Assembly (NCBI GenBank): GCA_052032225.1
Contig: JBPEWY010000028.1
Coordinates: forward strand, 1-55,014
DNA from: JBPEWY01 sp052032225
GTDB taxonomy: Bacteria; Bacteroidota; Bacteroidia; Flavobacteriales; Flavobacteriaceae
Direction: 5' to 3'
Length of the DNA: 55,014 nt
Part shown: positions 24,435 to 33,644 of the stretch, piece after piece
How the letters are laid out: each line of letters opens with the position of its first letter
Position numbering within the stretch: position 1 is the first letter of the stretch
Position numbers and translations under genes: made by a program
Notes under the pieces: generated by a model
What the model saw: the letters and a program-made list of their open reading frames with translations, nothing else
Told to the model about the DNA's origin: nothing
Database searches by the model: none

Positions 24435-27401
24435 ATGAAAAAACTTCTTTGGTTACTCACCATGTTTTGGTGTAGTTTCTCTGTATTTTCTCAAGAGTAT
24501 TTCCCAAAAAACGACGGCGTAAAAGCCAATGAGAACAACAATTACACTGCATTTACAAATGCAACCATTTACGTTACCCCAACACAAGTAATTAACAATG
24601 GTACTTTACTTATTCAAAACGGTAAAGTGGTGGCCACCGGCACATCTGTTTCTATTCCTGAAAATGCAGTAGTTATAGATTTAAACGGTAAACACATTTA
24701 CCCTTCGTTTATTGAACTTTATTCCGGTTTTGGAGTAGAGCAACCTAAGCGAAAACCCGGAGGAGGAAGATCGCCTCAATACGAACCAACTCGTGAGGGG
24801 TATTACTGGAATGACCACGTAATGCCGGAGAATCAAGCTATAGAAAAATTTAAGTACAACAGCAAAGAAGCAGAAAACTTACTCAAATCTGGCTTTGGTG
24901 TTGTTAATGCACATATTAAAGATGGTATAATTAGAGGAACAAGTGTTCTGGTTGCTTTAAAGCCTGATAGTGATAATGCCGAGAGAATTTTAGATCAAAA
25001 TGCGGCTCAGCATTTGTCATTTAGAAAAAGTGTTACCTCTAATCAAAGCTATCCAACATCTATAATGGGTGCTATGGCGTTGCTACGTCAGTTTCATTAT
25101 GATGCCCAATGGTATGCCACAGGAGCTTCAAAAACCAAAGACTTATCAATAGAGGCTTACTTAAAAAACAAAAACTTGCCTCAAATTATTGAAGCAAATG
25201 GAAAATTAAATGATTTAAGAGCCGATAAAATTGCTGATGAGCTTAAGGTAGATTGGATTATTAAAGGTGGTGGTGATGAATACGAAAGAATTGATGAGAT
25301 TAAAAAAACCAATGCCAAGTACATTATTCCGTTAAATTTCCCGAATGCATATGATGTTACAGACCCGTACCAAGCTACTAAAGTTAGTTTAGCAGATATG
25401 CGTAAATGGAATCAAGCACCAACAAATCCGGCTCAATTAGCAAAAAACAACATAACGTTTGCGCTTACTACAGCCGATTTAAAAAACACCTCAGCATTTA
25501 AAAGTAATTTACTAAAAGCTATAGAGTACGGTTTAGATAAAACAAAAGCTCTAGAAGCCTTAACAACAGTTCCTGCGCAACTATTAGGAAAAAGTAATGA
25601 GATTGGCTCTTTAAAAAATGGAGCTTATGCTAACTTTTTAATTACATCTGGTGATATTTTTGATGAGAAAACAACGCTTTACGAAAACTGGGTTGCCGGA
25701 AATAGATATGTAATTACCAATATGAATACAAAAGATATTCGTGGTGATTATACATTAAATGTGGCAGGAAAGCAACTTTCTTTGTCATTAACTGGAAGCA
25801 TAGAAAAACCTAAGTCTAAAATAATGCAAGACTCTACTGAGCTTGCTTCTAAAATTGAATATAAAAATGGCTGGGTTACTATTTTTTACACTCCTATAAA
25901 CGAAGAAAAAACAGAGTTTGTTAGGCTTTCTGCTCCGGTAACAAAAAGCTCTGATAACTTAACCGGTTCCGGAGTTCTCACAAATGGTTCAACTATAAGT
26001 TGGAATGCTATTAAAAAATCAGATTCAGATTCTAAAACCAACAAGAAAACCACAAAAGAAGATACTAAACCGGAGGTAGTACCTGTAACCTACCCTAACC
26101 TTGCCTACGGGTTTAAAAACAAACCTCAACAACAAACATTATTGTTTAAAAATGCAACTGTTTGGACTAGTGAAGATGAAGGAATTTTACAGAACACAGA
26201 CGTACTTGTTAAAAATGGTAAAATAGCCAAAATAGGTAAAAACTTATCTGATGCTTCTGCTAAAGTTATAGATGCTACCGGAAAACATTTAACAGCAGGT
26301 ATAATAGATGAGCACTCTCACATTGCTGCATCAAGTATTAACGAAGCCGGTCATAACTCTTCTGCAGAAGTAACTATAGAAGATGCAATAGACCCTGACG
26401 ATATAAATATTTATAGAAACTTATCAGGTGGTGTTACTACTATTCAAATTTTACACGGTTCTGCCAACCCAATTGGTGGCCGATCGGCAATTATTAAACT
26501 AAAATGGGGTGAAGGCCCAGACGGTTTACTATTTAAAAATGCACCAAAGTTTATAAAGTTTGCCTTAGGAGAAAATGTAAAACAATCTAACTGGCAAAGC
26601 TTTAGCAGATTTCCACAAACCAGAATGGGTGTTGAACAAGTTTTTGTTGATTATTTTCAGCGAGCAAAAGAGTACGATGAGCTTAAAAAGAGCGGAAAGC
26701 CGTACAGAAAAGATATAGAGATGGAAGTTATCTCTGAAATCTTAAATAAAAAACGCTTTGTTTCTTGTCACTCGTACGTTCAAAGTGAAATTAACATGCT
26801 CATGAAAGTTGCAGAACGCTTTGGATTTAATATAAACACATTTACTCACATTTTAGAAGGTTATAAGGTAGCCGATAAAATGAGAGAACACGGTGTTGGT
26901 GGCTCTACCTTCTCTGATTGGTGGGCTTACAAATACGAAGTAAACGATGCTATACCATTTAATGCAGCAATAATGCATAGCCAAGGTGTTACTGTAGCTA
27001 TAAATTCTGATGATGCCGAGATGTCTAGAAGACTTAATCAAGAGGCTGCTAAAGCTGTAAAGTATGGTGGTGTTTCTGAAGAAGAAGCATGGAAATTTGT
27101 TACCATAAATCCTGCAAAACTATTAAGAATTGATGATCGTGTTGGTAGTATAAAAGTTGGTAAAGATGCCGATTTAGTTTTATGGAATGATCACCCAATG
27201 TCTATTTATGCAATTGCCGAAAAAACAATCATAGAAGGTAAAATTTACTATGATTATGAGCAAATGAAACAAATGGAGAAAGAAATAGAAAAAGAGCGTA
27301 ATGAGCTAATCAATAAAATGATTAAAGCCAAAAACAAAGGGATGAAAACTCAACCCCCTAAGAAAAAAGAAAAAGAACTTTTACACTGTGATTCACTTTA
27401 A
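24435..27401 (+). CDS. Secreted two-domain amidohydrolase family protein
   Basis: The 988-residue secreted protein (signal peptide ending VFSQ) contains two amidohydrolase-type units. The first (about 35-440) has the composite beta domain but reads KHIYPSFIELYSGFG where the HxH metal site should be. The second (about 575-960) reads AGIIDEHSHIA and keeps later ligands (SCHSYVQSE, FTHILEG, NSDDAEM). A Lys/Asp-rich linker (about 525-550) separates them. Only the second unit is likely catalytic. The substrate is unknown; imidazolonepropionase-like hydrolases are the nearest type. A related gene follows after 12 bases. Confidence 0.85.
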   Translation: MKKLLWLLTMFWCSFSVFSQEYFPKNDGVKANENNNYTAFTNATIYVTPTQVINNGTLLIQNGKVVATGTSVSIPENAVVIDLNGKHIYPSFIELYSGFGVEQPKRKPGGGRSPQYEPTREGYYWNDHVMPENQAIEKFKYNSKEAENLLKSGFGVVNAHIKDGIIRGTSVLVALKPDSDNAERILDQNAAQHLSFRKSVTSNQSYPTSIMGAMALLRQFHYDAQWYATGASKTKDLSIEAYLKNKNLPQIIEANGKLNDLRADKIADELKVDWIIKGGGDEYERIDEIKKTNAKYIIPLNFPNAYDVTDPYQATKVSLADMRKWNQAPTNPAQLAKNNITFALTTADLKNTSAFKSNLLKAIEYGLDKTKALEALTTVPAQLLGKSNEIGSLKNGAYANFLITSGDIFDEKTTLYENWVAGNRYVITNMNTKDIRGDYTLNVAGKQLSLSLTGSIEKPKSKIMQDSTELASKIEYKNGWVTIFYTPINEEKTEFVRLSAPVTKSSDNLTGSGVLTNGSTISWNAIKKSDSDSKTNKKTTKEDTKPEVVPVTYPNLAYGFKNKPQQQTLLFKNATVWTSEDEGILQNTDVLVKNGKIAKIGKNLSDASAKVIDATGKHLTAGIIDEHSHIAASSINEAGHNSSAEVTIEDAIDPDDINIYRNLSGGVTTIQILHGSANPIGGRSAIIKLKWGEGPDGLLFKNAPKFIKFALGENVKQSNWQSFSRFPQTRMGVEQVFVDYFQRAKEYDELKKSGKPYRKDIEMEVISEILNKKRFVSCHSYVQSEINMLMKVAERFGFNINTFTHILEGYKVADKMREHGVGGSTFSDWWAYKYEVNDAIPFNAAIMHSQGVTVAINSDDAEMSRRLNQEAAKAVKYGGVSEEEAWKFVTINPAKLLRIDDRVGSIKVGKDADLVLWNDHPMSIYAIAEKTIIEGKIYYDYEQMKQMEKEIEKERNELINKMIKAKNKGMKTQPPKKKEKELLHCDSL

Positions 27402-27413
27402 ATCTCGGAACAA

Positions 27414-28718
27414 ATGAAAACTAAAATATACAACATATTAGGAGCGTTTTTAGCCTTTGTTACTATTGCTTATTCACAACAAACTCCTGCTCCGGCACAA
27501 AAAGAAAGCATCTTAATTATAGGGGCTACTGCTCACATTGGCAACGGACAAGTAATTGAGAATAGTGCTATTGGATTTAACAACGGAAAATTAACATATG
27601 TTGGTGCACAAACCGGCGTAAACCAATCAGATTTTAACAGAGTAATAAATGCAACAGGAAAGCATGTTTATCCTGGCTTTATTGCTGCTAACAGCACCTT
27701 AGGTTTAGTAGAAATAGATGCTGTAAGAGCAACCGATGACGATGCAGAGATTGGTATGTACAACCCTCACATTAGAAGCTTAATTGCGTACAATGCCGAG
27801 TCTAAAATTGTAGAAAGTATGCGTCCTAATGGCGTTTTAATGGCACAAATAACTCCACGAGGTGGCAGAATTTCAGGTTCATCGTCTGTAGTGCAATTAG
27901 ATGCCTGGAACTGGGAAGATGCGGCCTTAAAAATAGATAACGGCATTCATGTTAATTGGCCTAATAGTTTTACAAGAGGAAGATGGTGGCTTGGCGAAGA
28001 TCCAGGACTTAAACCAAACAACAAGTACTCAGATCAAGTAACCGAATTAGTTTCTTTCTTAAAAAATGCAAAAGCTTATTTAAAAGGAAATCAAAAAAGT
28101 AAAAATTTACCTTTTGAAGCTGTAGCCGGATTATTTAATGGTAAGCAAAAGCTTTTTGTACATACGCAAGGAGAACGTGAAATTACCGATGCAGTTAATG
28201 CAATGTCTGATATTGGTATTAATAATTTAGTAATTGTTGGAGGAAATGATGCTTACAAAGTTGCCTCTTTATTAAAAAAACATAATGTTGCTGTTTTACT
28301 TAGCAGGCCTCACAGATTACCTCCAAGAGAAGATGATAATGTAAAACTACCTTTTATGTTAGCCAAAGAACTTTCAGACCAGGGTATATTGGTTGGTATA
28401 GAACCTAGCGGATCAATGGAACGAATGAATACAAGAAATCTTCCATTTTATGCAGGTACATTCGCTGCTTATGGTTTAGATAAAGAAAAAGCTGTGCAGC
28501 TTATAACAGAAAATGCAGCAAAAATTATTGGTATAGATGATATTGCCGGAACATTAGAAACCGGCAAAGATGCTACCCTATTTATCTCTGAAGGTGATGC
28601 TTTAGATATGCGCACCAATATTGTAACACATGCTTTTATACAAGGTCGTGAAATTAGTTTAGAAACACATCAAACTAAACTATGGAAACGATACATGGAA
28701 AAATATAGCAGAGAATAA
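27414..28718 (+). CDS. Secreted amidohydrolase-like protein lacking the HxH metal motif
   Basis: The 434-residue protein has a signal peptide (ending AYSQQ) and an amidohydrolase fold recognisable by GKHVYPGFIAANSTLG, the GIEPSGSMERMN segment and the C-terminal LETGKDATLFISEGD unit. The HxH metal site is replaced by NST, like the first unit of the preceding protein. It may be a structural or regulatory partner of that protein, forming an assembly with one active site; this is inference. A terminator follows. Confidence 0.8.
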   Translation: MKTKIYNILGAFLAFVTIAYSQQTPAPAQKESILIIGATAHIGNGQVIENSAIGFNNGKLTYVGAQTGVNQSDFNRVINATGKHVYPGFIAANSTLGLVEIDAVRATDDDAEIGMYNPHIRSLIAYNAESKIVESMRPNGVLMAQITPRGGRISGSSSVVQLDAWNWEDAALKIDNGIHVNWPNSFTRGRWWLGEDPGLKPNNKYSDQVTELVSFLKNAKAYLKGNQKSKNLPFEAVAGLFNGKQKLFVHTQGEREITDAVNAMSDIGINNLVIVGGNDAYKVASLLKKHNVAVLLSRPHRLPPREDDNVKLPFMLAKELSDQGILVGIEPSGSMERMNTRNLPFYAGTFAAYGLDKEKAVQLITENAAKIIGIDDIAGTLETGKDATLFISEGDALDMRTNIVTHAFIQGREISLETHQTKLWKRYMEKYSRE

Positions 28719-28742
28719 AGCAACTAACATAACAACTATTTT

Positions 28743-28773
28743 AAGAGCGTAACACTTCTGTTATGCTCTTTTT
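28743..28773 (+). terminator. Terminator after the amidohydrolase pair
   Basis: AAGAGCGTAACA (28743-28754) pairs with TGTTATGCTCTT (28759-28770) with one G-T pair and a four-base loop, followed by a T-run. Confidence 0.85.
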
Positions 28774-28820
28774 ATATTACCACACCTTAAAATGCATTAG
28801 ATATAGCAAAAAATATAAAT

Positions 28821-28828
28821 TACATTTG
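28821..28828 (+). promoter_or_regulatory. -7 promoter element TACATTTG before the TrmH-family gene
   Basis: TACATTTG followed by CAC matches TAnnTTTG and lies 20 bases before the ATG at 28849, after the previous terminator. The -33 box is not clear. Confidence 0.5.
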
Positions 28829-28848
28829 CACTTAATTGCTATTAAACT

Positions 28849-29646
28849 ATGCAAATAACCAGTACTCAAAACCCTTTAATAAAACAAGTTCTTCAGCTTC
28901 AAGAAAAATCTCGGGCACGAAAAAAAAGCGGATTATTTATAATTGAAGGGATTAGAGAAATACAACTTGCACTAAAAGGTGCTTATACCGTAAACACTTT
29001 ATTGTATTGTGAATCTGTTGCCAATACAAGTGCTGTAGCTAAACTTTTAAAACAAACTACTACAAGCAATGTAGTTACCATTTCTGAAACTGTTTATAAA
29101 AAAATAGCCTACAGAACCTCTACAGAAGGAGTAATAGCAATTGCCAATAGCAAAAATCACAATTTATCTGAGCTTACCTTTAAGCATAAAAATCCTTTGG
29201 TTTTAGTTGCAGAAGCTCCTGAAAAACCCGGGAATATTGGAGCACTATTACGAACAGCAGATGCGGCAAATTTAGATGCTGTAATAATAGCAAACCCAAA
29301 AACCGATTTGTACAATCCTAATATTGTGCGTTCTAGCGTTGGTTGTTTATTTACAAATACAATTGCAACAGGTACAACTACAGAGGTAATTAATTTTTTA
29401 AAACAGCAAAACATTCCTATTTACTGTACAGCTCTAACGGCATCTGCACCTTACTATACTCAAAATTTTAAAGATGCTGCTGCCATTGTTGTTGGAACAG
29501 AGGCAACCGGACTTAGTGAAGATTGGCTTAAAAATGCATCACAAAATATTATTATCCCAATGCAAGGAGAAATAGATTCTATGAATGTTTCGGTTGCAGC
29601 CGCAATTGTTATTTTTGAAGCCAAAAGACAACGTAACTTTAAGTAG
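28849..29646 (+). CDS. TrmH/SpoU-family RNA 2'-O-methyltransferase
   Basis: SAM-dependent rRNA or tRNA ribose methyltransferase of the SPOUT class. The 265-residue product has the N-terminal substrate-binding domain (FIIEGIREIQLAL) and the trefoil-knot motifs EKPGNIGALLRTADAA, VVGTEATGLSEDW and IPMQGEIDSMNVSVAAAIV. The exact target nucleotide cannot be told. It begins a plus-strand run; the M48 peptidase follows after three bases. Confidence 0.88.
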   Translation: MQITSTQNPLIKQVLQLQEKSRARKKSGLFIIEGIREIQLALKGAYTVNTLLYCESVANTSAVAKLLKQTTTSNVVTISETVYKKIAYRTSTEGVIAIANSKNHNLSELTFKHKNPLVLVAEAPEKPGNIGALLRTADAANLDAVIIANPKTDLYNPNIVRSSVGCLFTNTIATGTTTEVINFLKQQNIPIYCTALTASAPYYTQNFKDAAAIVVGTEATGLSEDWLKNASQNIIIPMQGEIDSMNVSVAAAIVIFEAKRQRNFK

Positions 29647-29649
29647 CCT

Positions 29650-30888
29650 ATGAGTGCAGATACTTTATTTTATGTAATTATAACCATTTTACTAATAAGC
29701 TTTATTGTAGATCAAATTTTAGATTACGTAAATGCTAAACATTTTAACGATCCCATCCCGCAAGCATTGCAAGATGTGTATGATGAAGAAGCTTATAAAA
29801 AGTCGCAAGCTTACAAAAAAACCAAGTATAAATTTGGTGTGATATCTAGCACCTTTAGTTTACTAATTACACTATTATTTTTCTTTTTAGACGGATTTGA
29901 GTGGGTAGATTCTATAGCAAGAAGCTACGCTGATAATAATATTCTAATCGCACTCATTTTCTTTGGTGTTATAATGATTGGTGCCGACATTGTGAGCTTA
30001 CCTTTTTCATACTATAACACTTTTGTTATTGAAGAACGTTTTGGCTTTAACAAAACCACCTTAAAAACATTCATTTTAGATAAAATTAAAGGCTGGGTAT
30101 TAATGGCTCTTTTAGGAGGATTGTTGCTAGCTGCAATTGTTTGGTTTTATGAAAAAGCAGGTCAGAATTTTTGGCTTTATGCTTGGATAGTTATCACGGT
30201 TTTCACCGTTTTTATGAATCTCTTTTACAGTAAACTCATTGTACCATTATTTAACAAACAAACCCCTTTGCAAGAGGGAAGCCTTAAAGAAGCTATTAAA
30301 GAATATGCCAATAAAGTTGGTTTTACATTAAACAACATTTTTGTAATAGATGGGTCTAAAAGATCTACAAAAGCTAATGCATATTTTTCTGGTTTTGGTA
30401 AAGAAAAAAGAGTTACACTTTATGATACTTTACTGAATGATTTAGAAGAAGATGAGATTGTTGCCGTTTTAGCACACGAAGTCGGGCATTACAAAAAAAA
30501 TCATATAATTTATAATCTAATAGCCTCTGTTTTGTTAACCGGAATAATGCTCTATTTATTAGCAATCTTTGTAAATAGCCCTACATTATCGTTAGCATTA
30601 GGCGTAAGTATACCAAGTTTTCATGTAGCGCTAATAGCATTCGGAATTTTATACAGTCCCATATCAGAACTAACCGGACTGGCAATGAATTACTTATCAC
30701 GAAAATTTGAATATCAAGCAGACAATTATGCTAAAGAAACCTATAAAGCAGCGCCTTTAATTTCTGCTCTAAAAAAACTCTCAAAAAACAGTTTAAGCAA
30801 CCTGACTCCGCATAAAGCATACGTTTTTGTTCATTATTCTCACCCAACTTTATGGCAACGTATTAAAAACTTAAAGGACGTTAATTAG
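29650..30888 (+). CDS. M48 family metallopeptidase (Ste24/CAAX protease type)
   Basis: The 412-residue integral membrane zinc protease has several helices in the N-terminal half, the catalytic motif LAHEVGHYKKNH at about 275-286 and FEYQADNYA with the third zinc ligand. The length and layout match Ste24 (CAAX prenyl protease 1) rather than HtpX. In bacteria this family probably handles membrane-protein or lipoprotein quality control; the substrate is unknown. Confidence 0.88.
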   Translation: MSADTLFYVIITILLISFIVDQILDYVNAKHFNDPIPQALQDVYDEEAYKKSQAYKKTKYKFGVISSTFSLLITLLFFFLDGFEWVDSIARSYADNNILIALIFFGVIMIGADIVSLPFSYYNTFVIEERFGFNKTTLKTFILDKIKGWVLMALLGGLLLAAIVWFYEKAGQNFWLYAWIVITVFTVFMNLFYSKLIVPLFNKQTPLQEGSLKEAIKEYANKVGFTLNNIFVIDGSKRSTKANAYFSGFGKEKRVTLYDTLLNDLEEDEIVAVLAHEVGHYKKNHIIYNLIASVLLTGIMLYLLAIFVNSPTLSLALGVSIPSFHVALIAFGILYSPISELTGLAMNYLSRKFEYQADNYAKETYKAAPLISALKKLSKNSLSNLTPHKAYVFVHYSHPTLWQRIKNLKDVN

Positions 30889-30919
30889 TTGTTTAGTACA
30901 AAAGATTATACTACATTTA
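30889..30919 (+). promoter_or_regulatory. Candidate rel promoter
   Basis: TTG (30889-30891) is 20 bases before TACATTTA (30912-30919), one base off the TAnnTTTG consensus, directly before the rel ATG at 30924. The leader would be leaderless or very short, which lowers confidence. Confidence 0.35.
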
Positions 30920-30923
30920 AAAT

Positions 30924-33131
30924 ATGCTTACCGAAGCCCAAATAGAGCAAGAAAACAAAGAGCTCAAAAAACAATACAAAGAGCTCTTACGAATAAGTTA
31001 TCAGACGTTAACTAAAGAAGATAAAAAACTTATTCGTAGTGCTTTTGATGTGGCTGTAGATGCCCATAAAAATCAGCGTAGAAAATCTGGTGAAGCCTAC
31101 ATTTTTCATCCTATCGCTGTAGCTCGTATTGTTGCTTCAGAAATTGGCTTAGATGCCACCTCTATTGCTGCTGCTTTGTTGCATGATGTAGTAGAAGATA
31201 CCGAATATACGCTTGAGGACATAGAGCGAATGTTTGGCGAAACCATTGCAAGAATTGTAGACGGGCTTACAAAAATATCTAATCTAAGTACAGAAACCGA
31301 TATTTCTCTACAGGCAGAGAATTTTAGAAAAATGTTATTAACCCTTAATGACGATATAAGGGTAATTATTATTAAAATAGCAGACCGTTTGCACAATATG
31401 CAAACCATGGATTCTATGCCAGAGCATAAACAGGTTAAAATTGCTTCAGAAACACTCTACATTTACGCTCCACTTGCACACAGAATTGGACTTTACAATA
31501 TTAAAACAGAATTAGAAGACTTAGGATTAAAATATACAGAGCCCGAAGTATATAACGACATTTTAAGCAAAGTAGAAGAAAGTAAAGAAGAGCAAGAAGC
31601 CTACATACAATCGTTTGCCAACGTTATTAAAGAAAGTCTTGATAAAGAAGGTCTGGAATACGAAATTAAAGGTCGTACCAAATCTATTTATTCTATAAGA
31701 CGAAAAATGAAAGCTCAGAATGTGAGCTATGATGAGGTTTACGACAAATTTGCTATTCGGATTATTTATAAATCAGACCCTGCAAACGAAAAGTTTTTAG
31801 CCTGGAAAATTTACTCTATCGTAACCGATCACTTTAGGCCTAACCCTGTAAGATTACGCGACTGGATTTCATCTCCTAAATCAACCGGATACGAAGCATT
31901 ACATATAACCGTTGTAGGCCCCAAAGGCAGATGGGTAGAAGTGCAAATACGTAGTGAACGTATGCATGAAATAGCCGAAAAAGGCTATGCAGCTCACTTT
32001 AAATACAAACATGGTACACAAAAAGAAGTTGGTATTGAAGACTGGCTTAACCGTTTACAAGAAGCACTTGAAAATTCTGAAGGAAATGCTGTAGATTTTG
32101 TTGAAGAATTTAAACTTAACCTATACTCTAAAGAGATTTTTGTTTTCACTCCAATGGGCGATTTAAAATCGCTGCCAAAAGGGGCAACTCCTTTAGACTT
32201 TGCATTTTCAATTCATACAGAAGTTGGTTTAAAAACCAGAGGCGCCAAAGTAAATGGCAAGCTGGTTCCGCTTAGCCATGAGCTTAAGAGTGGAGATAGA
32301 GTAGAAATTATTACCTCAGAAAACACAAAACCAACTGCTAACTGGCTTAATTACGCTACTACTGCAAAGGCACGCTCTAAAATTAGATCGTCGTTAAAAG
32401 AAGAGAAAAAGCGTATTGCAGAAGACGGTAAAGAAATTCTTCGCAGAAAGCTTAAGCATTTAAAAATAGAACTCAATGAAAAAACCGTAAATAATCTGGT
32501 TAGCTACTTTAAACTAAAAACCAGTTTAGATTTGTTTTACAGAGTTGGCATTGGCTCTATAGATAACAAAATGCTCAAAGACTTTGCTGCTACACACAAT
32601 AATGCTTTCTTAAATTTCTTTAAAAATAGAATTAGAAAATCGCCCCCTCCTGAAGAAATTAATAAGGAAGAAATTACTTCTAAATATGATTTATTAGTAT
32701 TTGGGAAAGAAGAAGAGCGACTTAATTATAAGCTGGCTAATTGTTGTAACCCGATTCCGGGTGATGATGTATTTGGGTTTATTAGCGTAACAGACGGAAT
32801 TAAAGTACATAAAAAAAACTGTCCGAATGCCATTGCACTTCAGTCTAATTACGCATACAGAATAATACCTGCTAAGTGGATAGACTCTACACAACAAGAA
32901 TTTACAGCCGAAATACAACTACAAGGTATAGATAACCTTGGTTTAGTTAGCGATGTAACCAAGGTAATTTCTAACAACATGCACGTAAACATGAAAAACA
33001 TTAGTTTTGATACAGATGGAGGTGTATTTAAAGGAAAAATTACTGTAGAGGTTAAAAACAATACTATACTTAAAAAACTTATACAGAACCTAAAGAAAAT
33101 AAACGGGATAGAGAAAATAACCCGAATTTAA
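30924..33131 (+). CDS. Bifunctional (p)ppGpp synthetase/hydrolase, RelA/SpoT family
   Basis: Controls the alarmone (p)ppGpp of the stringent response. The 735-residue protein has the full long-RSH layout: HD hydrolase domain (HPIAVARI, LLHDVVEDTEYT with His-Asp at 87-88), synthetase domain (GRTKSIYSIRRKM, DKFAIRIIY), TGS domain (about 390-450, VFTPMGDLKSLPKGATPLDFA), a CC helical zone (NCCNPIPGDDVFGFI), and a C-terminal ACT domain. The intact HD motif suggests hydrolase activity is kept. A Fur-type regulator follows. Confidence 0.94.
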   Translation: MLTEAQIEQENKELKKQYKELLRISYQTLTKEDKKLIRSAFDVAVDAHKNQRRKSGEAYIFHPIAVARIVASEIGLDATSIAAALLHDVVEDTEYTLEDIERMFGETIARIVDGLTKISNLSTETDISLQAENFRKMLLTLNDDIRVIIIKIADRLHNMQTMDSMPEHKQVKIASETLYIYAPLAHRIGLYNIKTELEDLGLKYTEPEVYNDILSKVEESKEEQEAYIQSFANVIKESLDKEGLEYEIKGRTKSIYSIRRKMKAQNVSYDEVYDKFAIRIIYKSDPANEKFLAWKIYSIVTDHFRPNPVRLRDWISSPKSTGYEALHITVVGPKGRWVEVQIRSERMHEIAEKGYAAHFKYKHGTQKEVGIEDWLNRLQEALENSEGNAVDFVEEFKLNLYSKEIFVFTPMGDLKSLPKGATPLDFAFSIHTEVGLKTRGAKVNGKLVPLSHELKSGDRVEIITSENTKPTANWLNYATTAKARSKIRSSLKEEKKRIAEDGKEILRRKLKHLKIELNEKTVNNLVSYFKLKTSLDLFYRVGIGSIDNKMLKDFAATHNNAFLNFFKNRIRKSPPPEEINKEEITSKYDLLVFGKEEERLNYKLANCCNPIPGDDVFGFISVTDGIKVHKKNCPNAIALQSNYAYRIIPAKWIDSTQQEFTAEIQLQGIDNLGLVSDVTKVISNNMHVNMKNISFDTDGGVFKGKITVEVKNNTILKKLIQNLKKINGIEKITRI

Positions 33132-33133
33132 AC

Positions 33134-33141
33134 TACATTTG
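33134..33141 (+). promoter_or_regulatory. -7 promoter element TACATTTG before the Fur-purA genes
   Basis: TACATTTG begins three bases after the rel stop and lies 25 bases before the Fur-family ATG. It may allow expression of fur and purA apart from rel; no -33 box is evident. Confidence 0.45.
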
Positions 33142-33166
33142 TAAGCCAAAATTGTGAACCGAAAAT

Positions 33167-33625
33167 ATGGGGAACGACAAGAATCAAGAAATAGTTAAAA
33201 ACGTATTTACTAAGTTTTTAGAAGAAAACGGGCACAGAAAAACTCCAGAGAGATATGCCATTCTTCAAGAAATTTATAACAGCGATGATCATTTTGATAT
33301 TGAGTCGTTGTATATAAAAATGAAAAATAAAAACTATCGTGTTAGTAGAGCCACTCTATATAATACCATAGAACTTTTGCTTGAATCTAACTTAGTTAGA
33401 AAACATCAATTTGGGCAAAATCAGGCTCAATACGAGAAATCGTATTTTGATAGGCAGCACGACCATGTAATACTTACCGACACCGGAGAGGTTATGGAAT
33501 TTTGCGACCCAAGAATTCAATCCATCAAAAAAACTATAGAAGAGGTATTTAATATCAAGATTCACAATCATTCTTTATACTTTTACGGCACAAAAAACAA
33601 TACAGAAGACAAAGACAACAACTAA
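33167..33625 (+). CDS. Fur family transcriptional regulator
   Basis: The 152-residue winged-helix metal-sensing repressor has the N-terminal DNA-binding domain (NGHRKTPERYAILQEI, VSRATLYNTIELLLESNLVRK) and a dimerisation domain with RQHDHVILTDTGEVMEFCD. Only one Cys is present, so the CxxC structural zinc sites of classical Fur are absent. Iron, zinc or peroxide sensing cannot be separated from sequence alone. It lies between rel and purA, likely cotranscribed with purA. Confidence 0.88.
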   Translation: MGNDKNQEIVKNVFTKFLEENGHRKTPERYAILQEIYNSDDHFDIESLYIKMKNKNYRVSRATLYNTIELLLESNLVRKHQFGQNQAQYEKSYFDRQHDHVILTDTGEVMEFCDPRIQSIKKTIEEVFNIKIHNHSLYFYGTKNNTEDKDNN

Positions 33626-33644
33626 TAATCTACACTAAAAAATT

